The translations under genes and the position numbers were made by a program. Positions 40,302 through 49,120 of a stretch of DNA of 64,000 nt are shown here, in pieces. This stretch comes from Treponema sp. (GTDB taxonomy: Bacteria > Spirochaetota > Spirochaetia > Treponematales > Treponemataceae), in NCBI GenBank assembly GCA_024695475.1, contig JAILIC010000010.1, positions 1 to 64,000 on the forward strand, read 5' to 3'. Numbering within the stretch: the stretch's first letter is position 1; each line of letters starts with the position of its first letter. Below the pieces are notes generated by a model. It was given only the letters and a program-made list of their open reading frames with translations. It was not told the DNA's origin and did not search any database.

Positions 40302-42448
40302 GTCAAAGAGATATAGAACGCGATAAGCATGTACAGGATGTATTATGCTGGCGTGAAAGTATGACCCGACTACCTGACAAACAGTTTTTTGAACTGATGC
40401 GCATGTATTTGGGGGAAATTAAAACTCCGTATAACAAGCAAAAACTGATAGAGGAACTTGGGGCTTTTTTACGCCATGACTCAAATCGTAAAATACTGGT
40501 ACGTCTGCTTAGCGAAGCTGATATCCAGATAATCAGTGCTATATCTTTTATACCTGACAGTACACAAGAGCGTTTGAATGATTTTTTTTCTGGTACTTTT
40601 TCGTATGCGGCTTTGTATGAGCGGTTGCTCAATCTGGAAGAGCGCCTCATTATCTATTATAAAAAGGATGCTGCTTCAGGTTCGTATGTGCTTGCTATTA
40701 ATCCATTGCTGGATGATATTCTAGCTTCTTATATCTCTCTTTCAGCAATATTGCCACATCCACTTTGTGCAGTACCTTTTGATGGAACTCTCTTTGTACC
40801 ATCACCGCTACTTCTTGCAGCATTTATCTCATTTGTGTATGGTCATGCAGATTTGTGTAAGGCTGATGGGGCATTTAAAAAAAGGACATACAATGCAATT
40901 ACGACTATATTTCCGGGCAAAGAGAAGTATTTACAATTACTGACACAAGCCTGGATCCATTTGTCTTTAATAAAAGAAGATAAGGATGGCTTTTTTGTCG
41001 ATTATGCGCGTTTTGTCTCGTTTGCTCAGTTAGAGGAATACTTTCAGTATGTCTATATTTGTGTCGCCAGTTGTGGACATATCAGTCGTACTGGCTTACG
41101 GGCTCAGTCGCAGTTATTGTTGGATATTGCGGCATCAGTTCCCGACTGTGGATATACAAAAGATTCGCTGTTACGATTAGGGCTTATTATTGCTGCACGA
41201 AGAGGGCGTTCCGATATGAATGTTCCATTGAGGGGCAGTAGATTTAGTCAGATTTTGAACAAATATCATCAGGAAGAAAAAGAACCTGCTTCAGAGGAAG
41301 TCTCGCTTTCGGTTGTGGAGCGGCTTATTGAAGCTGCTATAACAGGTGGCATTTTTGTACAAAAAGGAAGCGATGGTTCTGGGCAGGCTATATACGCCAG
41401 CAATGATCTATTTAAAAGCGCTGCACAGCCAATTCCTTATGTTGATACGGTGCTTAATATTGATGCTGCGTTTACAGTAACAACATTTCCTGGTATGCCA
41501 CTTGCGGGGCTATTGCCAATGGTGCAGTGTATGGATATTGTCCATTTTGATGCAACTGCAGAGTATGTCATTACAAAAAAATCGGTATTACGTTCTTTTG
41601 ATATGGGATTGAGTCCTGGACAGATATTGAACATGTTTGTTGATGCCTGTCTATATGATATTCCTCAAAATCTTAAAGTAAGTATTGATGAGTGGTATCA
41701 TACGTATTCCTCTGCCTCTTTATACCAGGGGTTTGTTCTTAAAGTTGATGCAGATAATGATCAGTTATCTCAAAAGAATCCAAAACTCGCTTCTCATATT
41801 AGGGCTGTTTTAGCACCAGGTGTGTATCTGTTGGATGTGAATACTACCGATGAGGCAGAGCAGGTAATGCTTGATAGTGGTATAGATTATATAGGTAGTG
41901 TAAAAACGGTACATGACAATGTTGCTATCACGTCGTTTCCGTTGTTGCGAGGCGGGCTAGATGTATTTGCTTCTAATCGCAATGCTAGTGCTGCCGATCA
42001 AATCAGTGTAAAAGAACAGGATTTGTATCTCAGGGAATTGCATCAACAGGTAGAAGCTATGCAATTAGATCGTGACCGCTTGGAAGGGTTAAAAGATCGT
42101 ATCGATCGAAAAATAATTTTGACACCGGTGCAATTACGTCCAGAATCAGTGCGTATTGAAAATAATGAAGCCTCTGGCATGGATTTTGTTGGTAAAATAC
42201 GTCTGGTTGAAAAAGCTATGGAAACGCGTTCAATGATTGAGCTGGTTTTTGATGTCCGCCAAGAAATACATGATACCGTTATGCCTCGCATTATAGGTAC
42301 GCCACTTGCAATAGAAAAACAAGGTGAAGATGCTCTTGTACGCGTACGAGTAGAGCCTGATCAGAGCGAGCAGTTGTTTTCAATTGGGCAGGCACGAATG
42401 GTAAGAAGATTGCGAAGTTCTCTTTTTCATGAGGTTAGAAGTAAATGA
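40295..42448 (+). CDS. helicase-associated protein, XPB partner
   Basis: 717 residues. I recognise the central segment (about 385-560: YVDTVLNIDAAFTVTTFP, YVITKKSVLRSFDMGLSPGQIL, DIPQNLKVSIDEWY) as the XPB-N-terminal/Helicase_C_3-type domain found in proteins encoded beside bacterial XPB, as in mycobacteria. It lacks Walker motifs and so is not itself a helicase. The N-terminus is helical; the C-terminal part has a coiled coil with LHQQVEAMQLDRDRLEGL and ends in a WYL-like region (MIELVFDVRQEIHDTVMP, ARMVRRLRSS). The start overlaps XPB by 7 bases and the stop overlaps the next ATG (ATGA), showing tight coupling. Confidence 0.75.
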   Translation: MLSQRDIERDKHVQDVLCWRESMTRLPDKQFFELMRMYLGEIKTPYNKQKLIEELGAFLRHDSNRKILVRLLSEADIQIISAISFIPDSTQERLNDFFSGTFSYAALYERLLNLEERLIIYYKKDAASGSYVLAINPLLDDILASYISLSAILPHPLCAVPFDGTLFVPSPLLLAAFISFVYGHADLCKADGAFKKRTYNAITTIFPGKEKYLQLLTQAWIHLSLIKEDKDGFFVDYARFVSFAQLEEYFQYVYICVASCGHISRTGLRAQSQLLLDIAASVPDCGYTKDSLLRLGLIIAARRGRSDMNVPLRGSRFSQILNKYHQEEKEPASEEVSLSVVERLIEAAITGGIFVQKGSDGSGQAIYASNDLFKSAAQPIPYVDTVLNIDAAFTVTTFPGMPLAGLLPMVQCMDIVHFDATAEYVITKKSVLRSFDMGLSPGQILNMFVDACLYDIPQNLKVSIDEWYHTYSSASLYQGFVLKVDADNDQLSQKNPKLASHIRAVLAPGVYLLDVNTTDEAEQVMLDSGIDYIGSVKTVHDNVAITSFPLLRGGLDVFASNRNASAADQISVKEQDLYLRELHQQVEAMQLDRDRLEGLKDRIDRKIILTPVQLRPESVRIENNEASGMDFVGKIRLVEKAMETRSMIELVFDVRQEIHDTVMPRIIGTPLAIEKQGEDALVRVRVEPDQSEQLFSIGQARMVRRLRSSLFHEVRSK

Positions 42449-43182
42449 TAGATCAAGCTACACCGTCAATAGAGACAAGGAATTTGGATGTTTCGCAGAT
42501 ACGTGCTGTTGTGTTTGACTGTGATGGAGTTATTATTAATTCAGCAGCTGACATGGCTGCGGCTGTTAATGCAACGCTTGCACATTTTGGTTTGGCACTT
42601 TTGCCAGAGCAAAAAATAGTTTCATTTGTGGGTAATGGAGCTAAAAAACTTATAGAACGCTCGATTATAGCAGCAGATCCCGAAAATCCTTGTGATGAAG
42701 AGCGGGTTCAATCTGTTTTGACATGGTATAAGTGCTATTATAATAATCATGCGGTAGATCGTACGATGCTTTATCCGGGATTTTATGATTTGATACAAAG
42801 CTTATTTATACATGGTTATCAAATGGCAGTTGTATCAAATAAACCTCTTGAGACGACTCGAGAGATTTTATCCTATTTTGATATTGAAGATTACTTTGAG
42901 TGCATCATTGGTCCAGAAATCGTGAAGCAAATGAAACCTGATCCTGAGGGGCTTGCACTTGCATTACGCGAGATAAATAAGAAAAACGCAGAAAATCCTA
43001 TACGGCCTGAGCAGCTCTTGATGGTAGGAGATTCTCATGTGGATATTCAAACGGGGCATAACTTCAAGTGTGCAACTTGTGCAGTTACTGGTGGATTAGG
43101 AAATCAAGAAAAACTTGCTGCTGAACATGCTGATATTACTGTTCATTATGCGGGAGATTTACGGTCTCTATTTGGGATATGA
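42445..43182 (+). CDS. gph: HAD hydrolase, phosphoglycolate phosphatase-like
   Basis: 245 residues, cytosolic HAD-IA phosphatase. Motif I VFDCDGVIINS with nucleophilic Asp, motif II VVSNKP, Lys in the QMKPDPEG segment, motif IV VGDSHVDIQTG. The helical cap is between motifs I and II. Gph removes 2-phosphoglycolate, formed when 3'-phosphoglycolate DNA ends are repaired, so its overlap with XPB and its partner could be functional, although Gph-like substrates are hard to predict. Ends convergent to the ABC transporter genes without a visible terminator. Confidence 0.8.
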   Translation: MIDQATPSIETRNLDVSQIRAVVFDCDGVIINSAADMAAAVNATLAHFGLALLPEQKIVSFVGNGAKKLIERSIIAADPENPCDEERVQSVLTWYKCYYNNHAVDRTMLYPGFYDLIQSLFIHGYQMAVVSNKPLETTREILSYFDIEDYFECIIGPEIVKQMKPDPEGLALALREINKKNAENPIRPEQLLMVGDSHVDIQTGHNFKCATCAVTGGLGNQEKLAAEHADITVHYAGDLRSLFGI

Positions 43183-43209
43183 TGAGTAAGCTGTGTAGCC
43201 GTCAATTCC

Positions 43210-44016
43210 CTATTGCAGGAGCATCTGATCATTTACTATGGTATGTTGTTTAATCTGCTTAAATCGTTGAACAAGTGTATCCATAGTTAATTGTTCTTTT
43301 TCTTCACGAGAAATATCTAGAATAATTTCTCCTGCGTCCATCATCAAAAGGCGGTTGCCGTATTCCAATGCATGTTGCATATTGTGGGTAATCATCATGA
43401 CGGTGAGCCCATAGTCTTTTGCGAATTTTTTTGTCAACTCCATGACAAGATGAGCATTTTCGGGATCGAGTGCTGCGGTATGTTCATCTAAGAGGAGCAA
43501 AGAAGGTTTTGACATGACTGCCATGAGTAAGGTGAGTGCTTGTCTTTGACCGCCAGAGAGAAGGTTTACGTTGTCATTCAGCCGATTTTCCAGCCCCATG
43601 TTGAGAGTTGCAAGCTGCTCTTTAAATTGAGTCCGCATTTTATTGTTGAGACTGATACGTAGTCCTTTCCAGCCTTTTTTGTAGCAAATCATCATGTTGT
43701 CTTCAAGACGCATTTTTCCAGCAGTACCAAGCAAGGGATTTTGGAAAATACGCCCGATATAAAGGGCTCTCTTATATTCTGGCTCACGGGTGATATCATG
43801 TAATGTACCATCTTCTTTTTGCATGAGGATCTTACCTGTCGTAGTTGGTAATGTCCCTGCTATGAGATTTAATAATGTAGATTTGCCAGCACCGTTAGAA
43901 CCAATCACTGTGATAAAATCTCCCTTGTGTATTGATAGAGAGATGTCTTTTAATGCCTTATTTTCATCAGGGGTATTTTGATTAAAGGTAATGCCAACGT
44001 GCTCAAGAGTAATCAT
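43210..44016 (-). CDS. ABC transporter ATP-binding protein (TrpZ-like)
   Basis: 268 residues. Walker A GSNGAGKSTLL, Q loop RIFQNPLLGTAG, signature NLLSGGQRQALTL, Walker B LLLLDEHTAALDP (His in place of Pro after Glu) and switch His MITHNMQHAL. The type belongs to the ABC_sub_bind-associated importer class resembling the predicted tryptophan/tyrosine systems. The start overlaps the permease stop by 4 bases. Last gene of the three-gene operon. Confidence 0.88.
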   Translation of the reverse strand: MITLEHVGITFNQNTPDENKALKDISLSIHKGDFITVIGSNGAGKSTLLNLIAGTLPTTTGKILMQKEDGTLHDITREPEYKRALYIGRIFQNPLLGTAGKMRLEDNMMICYKKGWKGLRISLNNKMRTQFKEQLATLNMGLENRLNDNVNLLSGGQRQALTLLMAVMSKPSLLLLDEHTAALDPENAHLVMELTKKFAKDYGLTVMMITHNMQHALEYGNRLLMMDAGEIILDISREEKEQLTMDTLVQRFKQIKQHTIVNDQMLLQ

Positions 44017-44951
44017 TTTACCCCTCCATTATATGCTGTTACTGGTCGTTTCATATGTTCTTTGAAATAGGCAAGGATATTGGTGTTTGAAATGGCAAGG
44101 CAGAGAATAATGAGTAACCCTGTAATCAGTTTGAGGTCATTGCTATTTAGCCCAATTTTGTATCCATAACTGCGACCGAAGAACATCAATGCCCGATACA
44201 CTGTTGAACCGATAATAACACGGAGTGTTTGTATGCCTATGTGATTTGATCTGAGCATAAACTCTCCAAGCATGAGAGATGCCAGACCGCTTACGACAAC
44301 ACCTGTACCGCTGCCAACATCTGCAAAACCATTGTACATGGCGGCTAAGGCTCCTGCGAGTGCTGCAAGTGCATTGCCAAGGCAAATACCGATAGTACGG
44401 ATAATTTGGGGGTTGACACCTTGTGAAATAATCATCTGCTCATTGGCGCCAAGAGCACCCATGGTTAGTCCAAAGTCAGTATGGAAAAAAAGATCAAGTA
44501 ATCCTTTTATAAGGATGATAACAAACAATAAGAAGATAACAAGCCCCCATTCTGCAGGAATTGATGGGAATGAATGTTCCATAAACTTTCTGATGCTTGA
44601 AAAAAGAGTTGTAATTTTTAAGAAGGAAACATTGGCTCTATTAGACATGATCCTCAGATTTATCGAATAGAGCATGGTCATAGTCAAAATTCCAGCAAGG
44701 ATATCGGGAACTCTCAGTTTTATATACACAGCCGAAGTAATGCAACCTGCCAGTATGCCGGCGATACATACCAGGCAGAGTGCAATCACAGGGTTGATTT
44801 TATGGACAAGGCATGCAGCAAGAACACATGCGCCTAGAGGAAAAGACCCGTCAACGGTCATATCACAAAAGTTTAGAATTCTAAACTCAAGGAATACTCC
44901 TAGAACCATTATGCCATAAATCATACCTTCTATAAGAATTACTTCGACCAT
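44013..44951 (-). CDS. ABC transporter permease (TrpY-like)
   Basis: 312 residues, with 8-9 hydrophobic segments, related to the branched-chain amino acid/ribose permease superfamily: GVFLEFRILNFCDMTVDGSFP, GCITSAVYIKLRVPDILAG, GSGTGVVVSGLASLMLGE. A single permease subunit serves as homodimer. Overlaps the ATPase gene (4 bases) and follows the binding-protein gene by 33 bases. Confidence 0.88.
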   Translation of the reverse strand: MVEVILIEGMIYGIMVLGVFLEFRILNFCDMTVDGSFPLGACVLAACLVHKINPVIALCLVCIAGILAGCITSAVYIKLRVPDILAGILTMTMLYSINLRIMSNRANVSFLKITTLFSSIRKFMEHSFPSIPAEWGLVIFLLFVIILIKGLLDLFFHTDFGLTMGALGANEQMIISQGVNPQIIRTIGICLGNALAALAGALAAMYNGFADVGSGTGVVVSGLASLMLGEFMLRSNHIGIQTLRVIIGSTVYRALMFFGRSYGYKIGLNSNDLKLITGLLIILCLAISNTNILAYFKEHMKRPVTAYNGGVK

Positions 44952-44984
44952 ATACCTACCGATTATGCTATTGATACTACCTTT

Positions 44985-45989
44985 TTATTTTGCAGTGAGT
45001 TTACCATTTTCGTATATATAGTTTGCTTGGTCAAGATAGCTCTGTGGGATAGTGATGTTACAGTTTTTTGCTGCATCCAAGTCAAAGAGTAAGTCTGAAT
45101 CAGAAGGTTTTGTCATTAATCTAACAGGCATATCAGCTGGCTTTGCACCATTAAGAATCTGTACTACCATTTCGCCAGTTGCCTTACCGGCTTTGTAATA
45201 GTTAAAGCCGCTCGCCATAAAGATACCGCCCTCTTTTGCACCAGTTACGTCACCTGAAAAGATAGGTTTTTTAGCTTTGCCAAATACCTGTACCAATGCA
45301 GGCAGTGCACTGAATACTGTATTATCAGTTGTCAGATAAATACCATCACAACGGTTGATGATTGCTTCTGCGGCTTGTTTAACTTCAGCTGATTTGGTAA
45401 TGGACTGTGTAACCAATTCAAGACCAGCTTCCTTGCAGCCTTTTTTTACTAGTTCCAAAGACGAAATAGAGTTCGCTTCATTGCTGGTATAAATATAGCC
45501 AAGTGTTTTGATGCCAGTGATTTCTTTGAATAATTTGATGTGCTCTTCAGTTGGAATGGCGTCACTCATACCGGTAATATTACCTTCACCATGTTCAAGA
45601 GTGGATACAAGTCCTGCTCCGATAGGATCTGTTACGGTACCAAATACGATTGGAATATTTTTAATGGTATTTGCAAAAGCAACAGCAACAGGAGTTGCAA
45701 TACCTACCGCGACATCAACATGCTCATCGCGATATTGGGCAGCAATCTGTGCTGCCGTGTTTGGATCACCGTTAGCATTTTGTAAGTTGAATGTAGCTTG
45801 TATACCAGCTTCTGCAATGGCATCTTGAATTCCTTGTTCAATATCGTCAAGGGCAGGGTGCTGTACGATTTTTGCAATACCGATACGATATTGTTTTTGA
45901 GCAGAACCTGCAGTATCTTTATTACCTGCAGCAAATATAAGCGAAGAACATAAAAGCAAAGTGGCAGTGCGTATAATTAATTTTTTCAT
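44985..45989 (-). CDS. ABC transporter substrate-binding protein (TrpX-like, ABC_sub_bind family)
   Basis: 334 residues, exported; signal peptide about 1-20 with cleavage near IFAAG, and no clear lipobox. Two-lobed periplasmic binding fold: GIAKIVQHPALDDIEQGIQDA at the start is characteristic for ABC_sub_bind, then VGIATPVAVAFA, GTVTDPIGAGLV, GYIYTSNEANSI. Family members bind aromatic amino acids in known or predicted cases; the ligand here is not shown. ATG 45989 follows AGGAGG by 7 bases. A TATAAT (46043-46048, minus) and a GTTACT/AGTAAC palindrome lie just upstream. Confidence 0.88.
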   Translation of the reverse strand: MKKLIIRTATLLLCSSLIFAAGNKDTAGSAQKQYRIGIAKIVQHPALDDIEQGIQDAIAEAGIQATFNLQNANGDPNTAAQIAAQYRDEHVDVAVGIATPVAVAFANTIKNIPIVFGTVTDPIGAGLVSTLEHGEGNITGMSDAIPTEEHIKLFKEITGIKTLGYIYTSNEANSISSLELVKKGCKEAGLELVTQSITKSAEVKQAAEAIINRCDGIYLTTDNTVFSALPALVQVFGKAKKPIFSGDVTGAKEGGIFMASGFNYYKAGKATGEMVVQILNGAKPADMPVRLMTKPSDSDLLFDLDAAKNCNITIPQSYLDQANYIYENGKLTAK

Positions 45990-46023
45990 AGTATCCTCCT
46001 GAGAGTGTGTATTGTACAGTATG

Positions 46024-46048
46024 GTTACTTTTTGTAGTAACAATTATA
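46024..46048 (-). promoter_or_regulatory. -10 box and putative operator of the TrpX-like operon
   Basis: Minus strand TATAAT at 46048-46043, with TTGACT 22 bases farther upstream (too long a spacer to be sure). Just after the -10 box the 18-bp palindrome GTTACT-N6-AGTAAC spans 46024-46041 and would cover the transcription start near 46036, a classical repressor position. Confidence 0.45.
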
Positions 46049-46159
46049 CAGTAATCACTTTCGATGTTAGAGTCAATGCTATAAATAGTAATATATACAA
46101 AATAAATTACAAATTGATATAGATTGACAAAGTAATATGGGTTATATAGGATTTTGGTT

Positions 46160-46996
46160 ATGAAGCTTCCGACACAAAAACTTGATGTAAAGTTAACTGC
46201 ATTTGATTTAGATGACACATTGCTTTCTGATGATTTGTCAATTCATCCTGATAATAAAGTTGCTTTACAGCGATGTGCTGAACAAGGTATCTATACGGTA
46301 CTTTGTTCGGGGCGTGCTGATGATGCCATGCTTCCTTATATACGTACGCTTAATATTGCAGGTACCCAATATGGTCGCTATTTTGTTTCCATGAATGGAG
46401 CTTCTGTATTTGATTTGCATAAACGGATACAGATTTATGGTCGTACTGTTTCAAGTAGTGTATTGCAAAAAGCCTATGCATTGGCACGTGAAAGGGGACT
46501 GTCCGCTGAAGTCTATGATGGTTCAAGCATTATTGCTTCTGATAAAAATGAATGGACAAGTATCGATGCAAAGCTTACAGGTCTGACTTTGCAAATTCCT
46601 GAGGTATTTGAAAAAATACTTGAAAAAGAGTTTCCTAAAATGATTATTCCAGGAGAGCCACAACTGCTACTTACTTTACAAGATGAGTTTAAAAAGGAGT
46701 TTGGATCTCGTGCAGTTATATTTATCAGTAAACCGTATTTTCTTGAAGTTATGCCACCTGCATGTGGAAAGGGTGAGGCATTGCTCTGGCTTGCAAATGA
46801 ACTTGGCATAGATAGAAATCAGACGATGGCATTTGGTGACAGTATGAATGATGAATCAATGCTTCGTGGCGTGTATCATAGTGTTGCTATGACAAATGGG
46901 TTAGATTACCTTAAGCAAATATCTCGCTATGAAACAAGAAAAGATAATAATCATGCAGGTGTAGCTGATTTTTTGAATGCTTTTGTATTAGCGTAA
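46160..46996 (+). CDS. Cof-type HAD-IIB phosphatase
   Basis: 278 residues, soluble. FDLDDTLLSDD (motif I), VLCSGRADD (motif II), PPACGKGEALLW (motif III Lys) and AFGDSMNDESML (motif IV) fit HAD subfamily IIB Cof proteins, which dephosphorylate sugar phosphates, FMN or pyridoxal phosphate. The substrate cannot be told. ATG 46160 has AGGA about 10 bases upstream. Divergent from the ABC operon. Confidence 0.88.
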   Translation: MKLPTQKLDVKLTAFDLDDTLLSDDLSIHPDNKVALQRCAEQGIYTVLCSGRADDAMLPYIRTLNIAGTQYGRYFVSMNGASVFDLHKRIQIYGRTVSSSVLQKAYALARERGLSAEVYDGSSIIASDKNEWTSIDAKLTGLTLQIPEVFEKILEKEFPKMIIPGEPQLLLTLQDEFKKEFGSRAVIFISKPYFLEVMPPACGKGEALLWLANELGIDRNQTMAFGDSMNDESMLRGVYHSVAMTNGLDYLKQISRYETRKDNNHAGVADFLNAFVLA

Positions 46997-47020
46997 CTAT
47001 CTATAAATGCTTGCATTGAT

Positions 47021-47049
47021 TTGCAGAAAAGAATGTGTAAAATTATAGA
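47021..47049 (+). promoter_or_regulatory. candidate promoter of the second chemoreceptor gene
   Basis: TTGCAG (47021-47026), 17-base spacer, TATAGA (47044-47049), about 70 bases before the ATG. No sigma-28 (TAAA-N15-GCCGATAA) box is seen. Confidence 0.35.
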
Positions 47050-47119
47050 TTACTCCTAGACATATAGAAATCTTGTGGTAAACTTAAAATAGTATTTTTT
47101 TTTTGGAGTGGTACTATTT

Positions 47120-49006
47120 ATGTCTGAAAGAAAGTTACAAGGTTTACTATCTAGCCTTAAAGTAAAAGTAGGTGCTTTTTCTGTTTTGATTTTGCTTATT
47201 GTTGCTGCGGTTTATACAGCTTCATCATTACGCACCATCAGTTCTTTACAAAAATATACATTGGATAAGCAAAAAGGGATTATGTTATCTGCTTATGATG
47301 AAAAAATCCAATGGCAGGTACAGAACGTCATTTCGCTTATTAAGACTTTCGATGAAGTATATAGTAAGCAGGGATACACGCTTGAAGAACGTAAGAAGGC
47401 CGTAAAAGAACTTGTCCGTGGAATTCGCTATGGTACAGAAGGATATTTTTGGATTGATACATTTGATGGCGTAAATGTTTTACTCCCACCTAAACCTGAG
47501 ACAGAAGGTACTAACCGTCTTGACTGGACTGACGAAGACGGAAAGCATATGGTTAAAGACTTTATCGAAATTGGTAAAAGTGATCAAGGTGGTTTTACCG
47601 ATTTTAAGTATCCCAAATTAGGAAGTGATAAGCCTGAGCCTAAGCGTTCTTTTACAGCTCCTTACAAAGCGTATTCTTGGGTTGTTGGAACAGGAAACTA
47701 TATTGATGATATTGATGCTGTTGTTGCTGAAGAAGAACGCAATCAAATAAGCTTGTTTAGAGGTATTCTTGTAAAGCAAGTTTGTATGGTACTTACTGTT
47801 GTTTTTGTAGCGTGTTTGCTCTTTGTTATTATCATTGTGAGAGTATTTGTACGACCTATTGTACAAATAACTGACAGTTTTAGAGATATCTCAGAAGGTG
47901 AAGGTGATTTAACTGCATGTTTGCCTGTTTCTGGAAAGGATGAAATTGCACGTCTTAGTGAATACTTTAATCGTACGATCGAAAAACTACGAATGGCTAT
48001 TTCGCATATAAAAACAAAATCTGTTGATATGAAATCTCTAGGAGTGTCGCTTGCAGATAATACTGCTAATACAACAAATTCGATAACTCAGATCATATCA
48101 AATATCGATAGAATTAATGAACAGATTGCTGATCAAAGTAAAGGTGTTCATGAGGCAGCTGATGCAGTTGATGTGATTGCAAATAGTATTTCGCAACTTG
48201 ATGATATGATTGAAAATCAGTATTCAAGTGTCACCGAAGCTTCTAGTGCAGTTGAAGAGATGATTGGTAATATTGCTTCTGTTAATATGTCTGTGGATAA
48301 GATGGCAGAGTCATTTACAATCCTTGCGCATAATACAGATAATGGTGTTACAAAACAAAAGGATGTAAATGAGCGCATTCAGCAAATTGAAGAGCAAAGT
48401 AAAATGTTGCATGAGGCGAATATTGCAATTGCTAATATTGCTTCTCAAACAAACCTGCTTGCTATGAATGCAGCAATTGAAGCTGCACATGCAGGAGAAG
48501 CAGGAAAAGGATTTGCTGTTGTTGCTGATGAGATTAGAAAGTTGTCTGAAACGTCTACGGCACAGTCAAAAACAATTGGACAGCAGCTCAATAACATCAA
48601 GGACTCAATTTCTAGTGTTGTTGTGGCCTCAACAGAAGCAAGTGATGCATTTGTAATTGTCTCTAATAAAATTGGTGAGACTGAGCAGTTGGTTAGCCAA
48701 ATTAAGAATGCAATGGAAGAGCAAAATGAAGGTTCCCGTCAGATAACTAAGGCACTTAATGGAATGAATGATAGTACGGGTGAAGTAAGACGTTCTTCTA
48801 AAGATATTGCAGGAAGAAATAAGCAGATTTTGGATGAAATGCAGAAACTTCGTTCTTCTACAGAAATGATGCGACAGGGTGTTGAAGAAATATCAAATGG
48901 CGCACATGAAATTGGAGATGGTAGCGGTATCTTGGCAAAGAATTCAAATGAAGTGCGAGATGCTATCGAAGATATTTCTTCTCAAATTAATCTGTTTAAG
49001 GTCTAA
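47120..49006 (+). CDS. methyl-accepting chemotaxis protein with single-Cache sensor
   Basis: 628 residues. TM helix at about 15-35, a periplasmic sCache_2 domain (about 40-205: [33 protein letters not shown]), TM at about 212-235, HAMP, and signalling domain with [18 protein letters not shown] and [12 protein letters not shown]. sCache_2 proteins often sense short organic acids. The signalling domain closely resembles that of the receptor at 18324-20417 while the sensors differ. ATG 47120 is chosen with GGAG 12 bases upstream. Confidence 0.93.
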   Translation: MSERKLQGLLSSLKVKVGAFSVLILLIVAAVYTASSLRTISSLQKYTLDKQKGIMLSAYDEKIQWQVQNVISLIKTFDEVYSKQGYTLEERKKAVKELVRGIRYGTEGYFWIDTFDGVNVLLPPKPETEGTNRLDWTDEDGKHMVKDFIEIGKSDQGGFTDFKYPKLGSDKPEPKRSFTAPYKAYSWVVGTGNYIDDIDAVVAEEERNQISLFRGILVKQVCMVLTVVFVACLLFVIIIVRVFVRPIVQITDSFRDISEGEGDLTACLPVSGKDEIARLSEYFNRTIEKLRMAISHIKTKSVDMKSLGVSLADNTANTTNSITQIISNIDRINEQIADQSKGVHEAADAVDVIANSISQLDDMIENQYSSVTEASSAVEEMIGNIASVNMSVDKMAESFTILAHNTDNGVTKQKDVNERIQQIEEQSKMLHEANIAIANIASQTNLLAMNAAIEAAHAGEAGKGFAVVADEIRKLSETSTAQSKTIGQQLNNIKDSISSVVVASTEASDAFVIVSNKIGETEQLVSQIKNAMEEQNEGSRQITKALNGMNDSTGEVRRSSKDIAGRNKQILDEMQKLRSSTEMMRQGVEEISNGAHEIGDGSGILAKNSNEVRDAIEDISSQINLFKV

Positions 49007-49039
49007 CAGGTTTTATTATAAATGTAGCGTTTTGTATTG

Positions 49040-49068
49040 TTGTTTGATTACTTAAAGCAATGTAAAAT
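49040..49068 (+). promoter_or_regulatory. promoter of the beta-CASP nuclease gene
   Basis: TTGTTT (49040-49045), 17-base spacer, TAAAAT (49063-49068), about 50 bases before the ATG. Flanked by a 12-base inverted repeat GCGTTTTGTATT (49027-49038) and AATGCAAAACGC (49081-49092), 11 of 12 matches, enclosing the promoter. Confidence 0.5.
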
Positions 49069-49120
49069 AGAAGAGTACGGAATGCAAAACGCATTACTGG
49101 CAGAACTGTAGGAGGTGCAA

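Noticed and set aside
40295-42448. Second helicase
   Set aside because: No Walker A or DExH motif; only the XPB-type accessory domain is present.
43183-43209. Terminator between the convergent gph and ABC ATPase genes
   Set aside because: The 27 bases contain no stem followed by a T tract.
47021-47119. Sigma-28 flagellar promoter before the chemoreceptor gene
   Set aside because: No TAAA-N15-GCCGATAA match; a sigma-70-like pair fits better.
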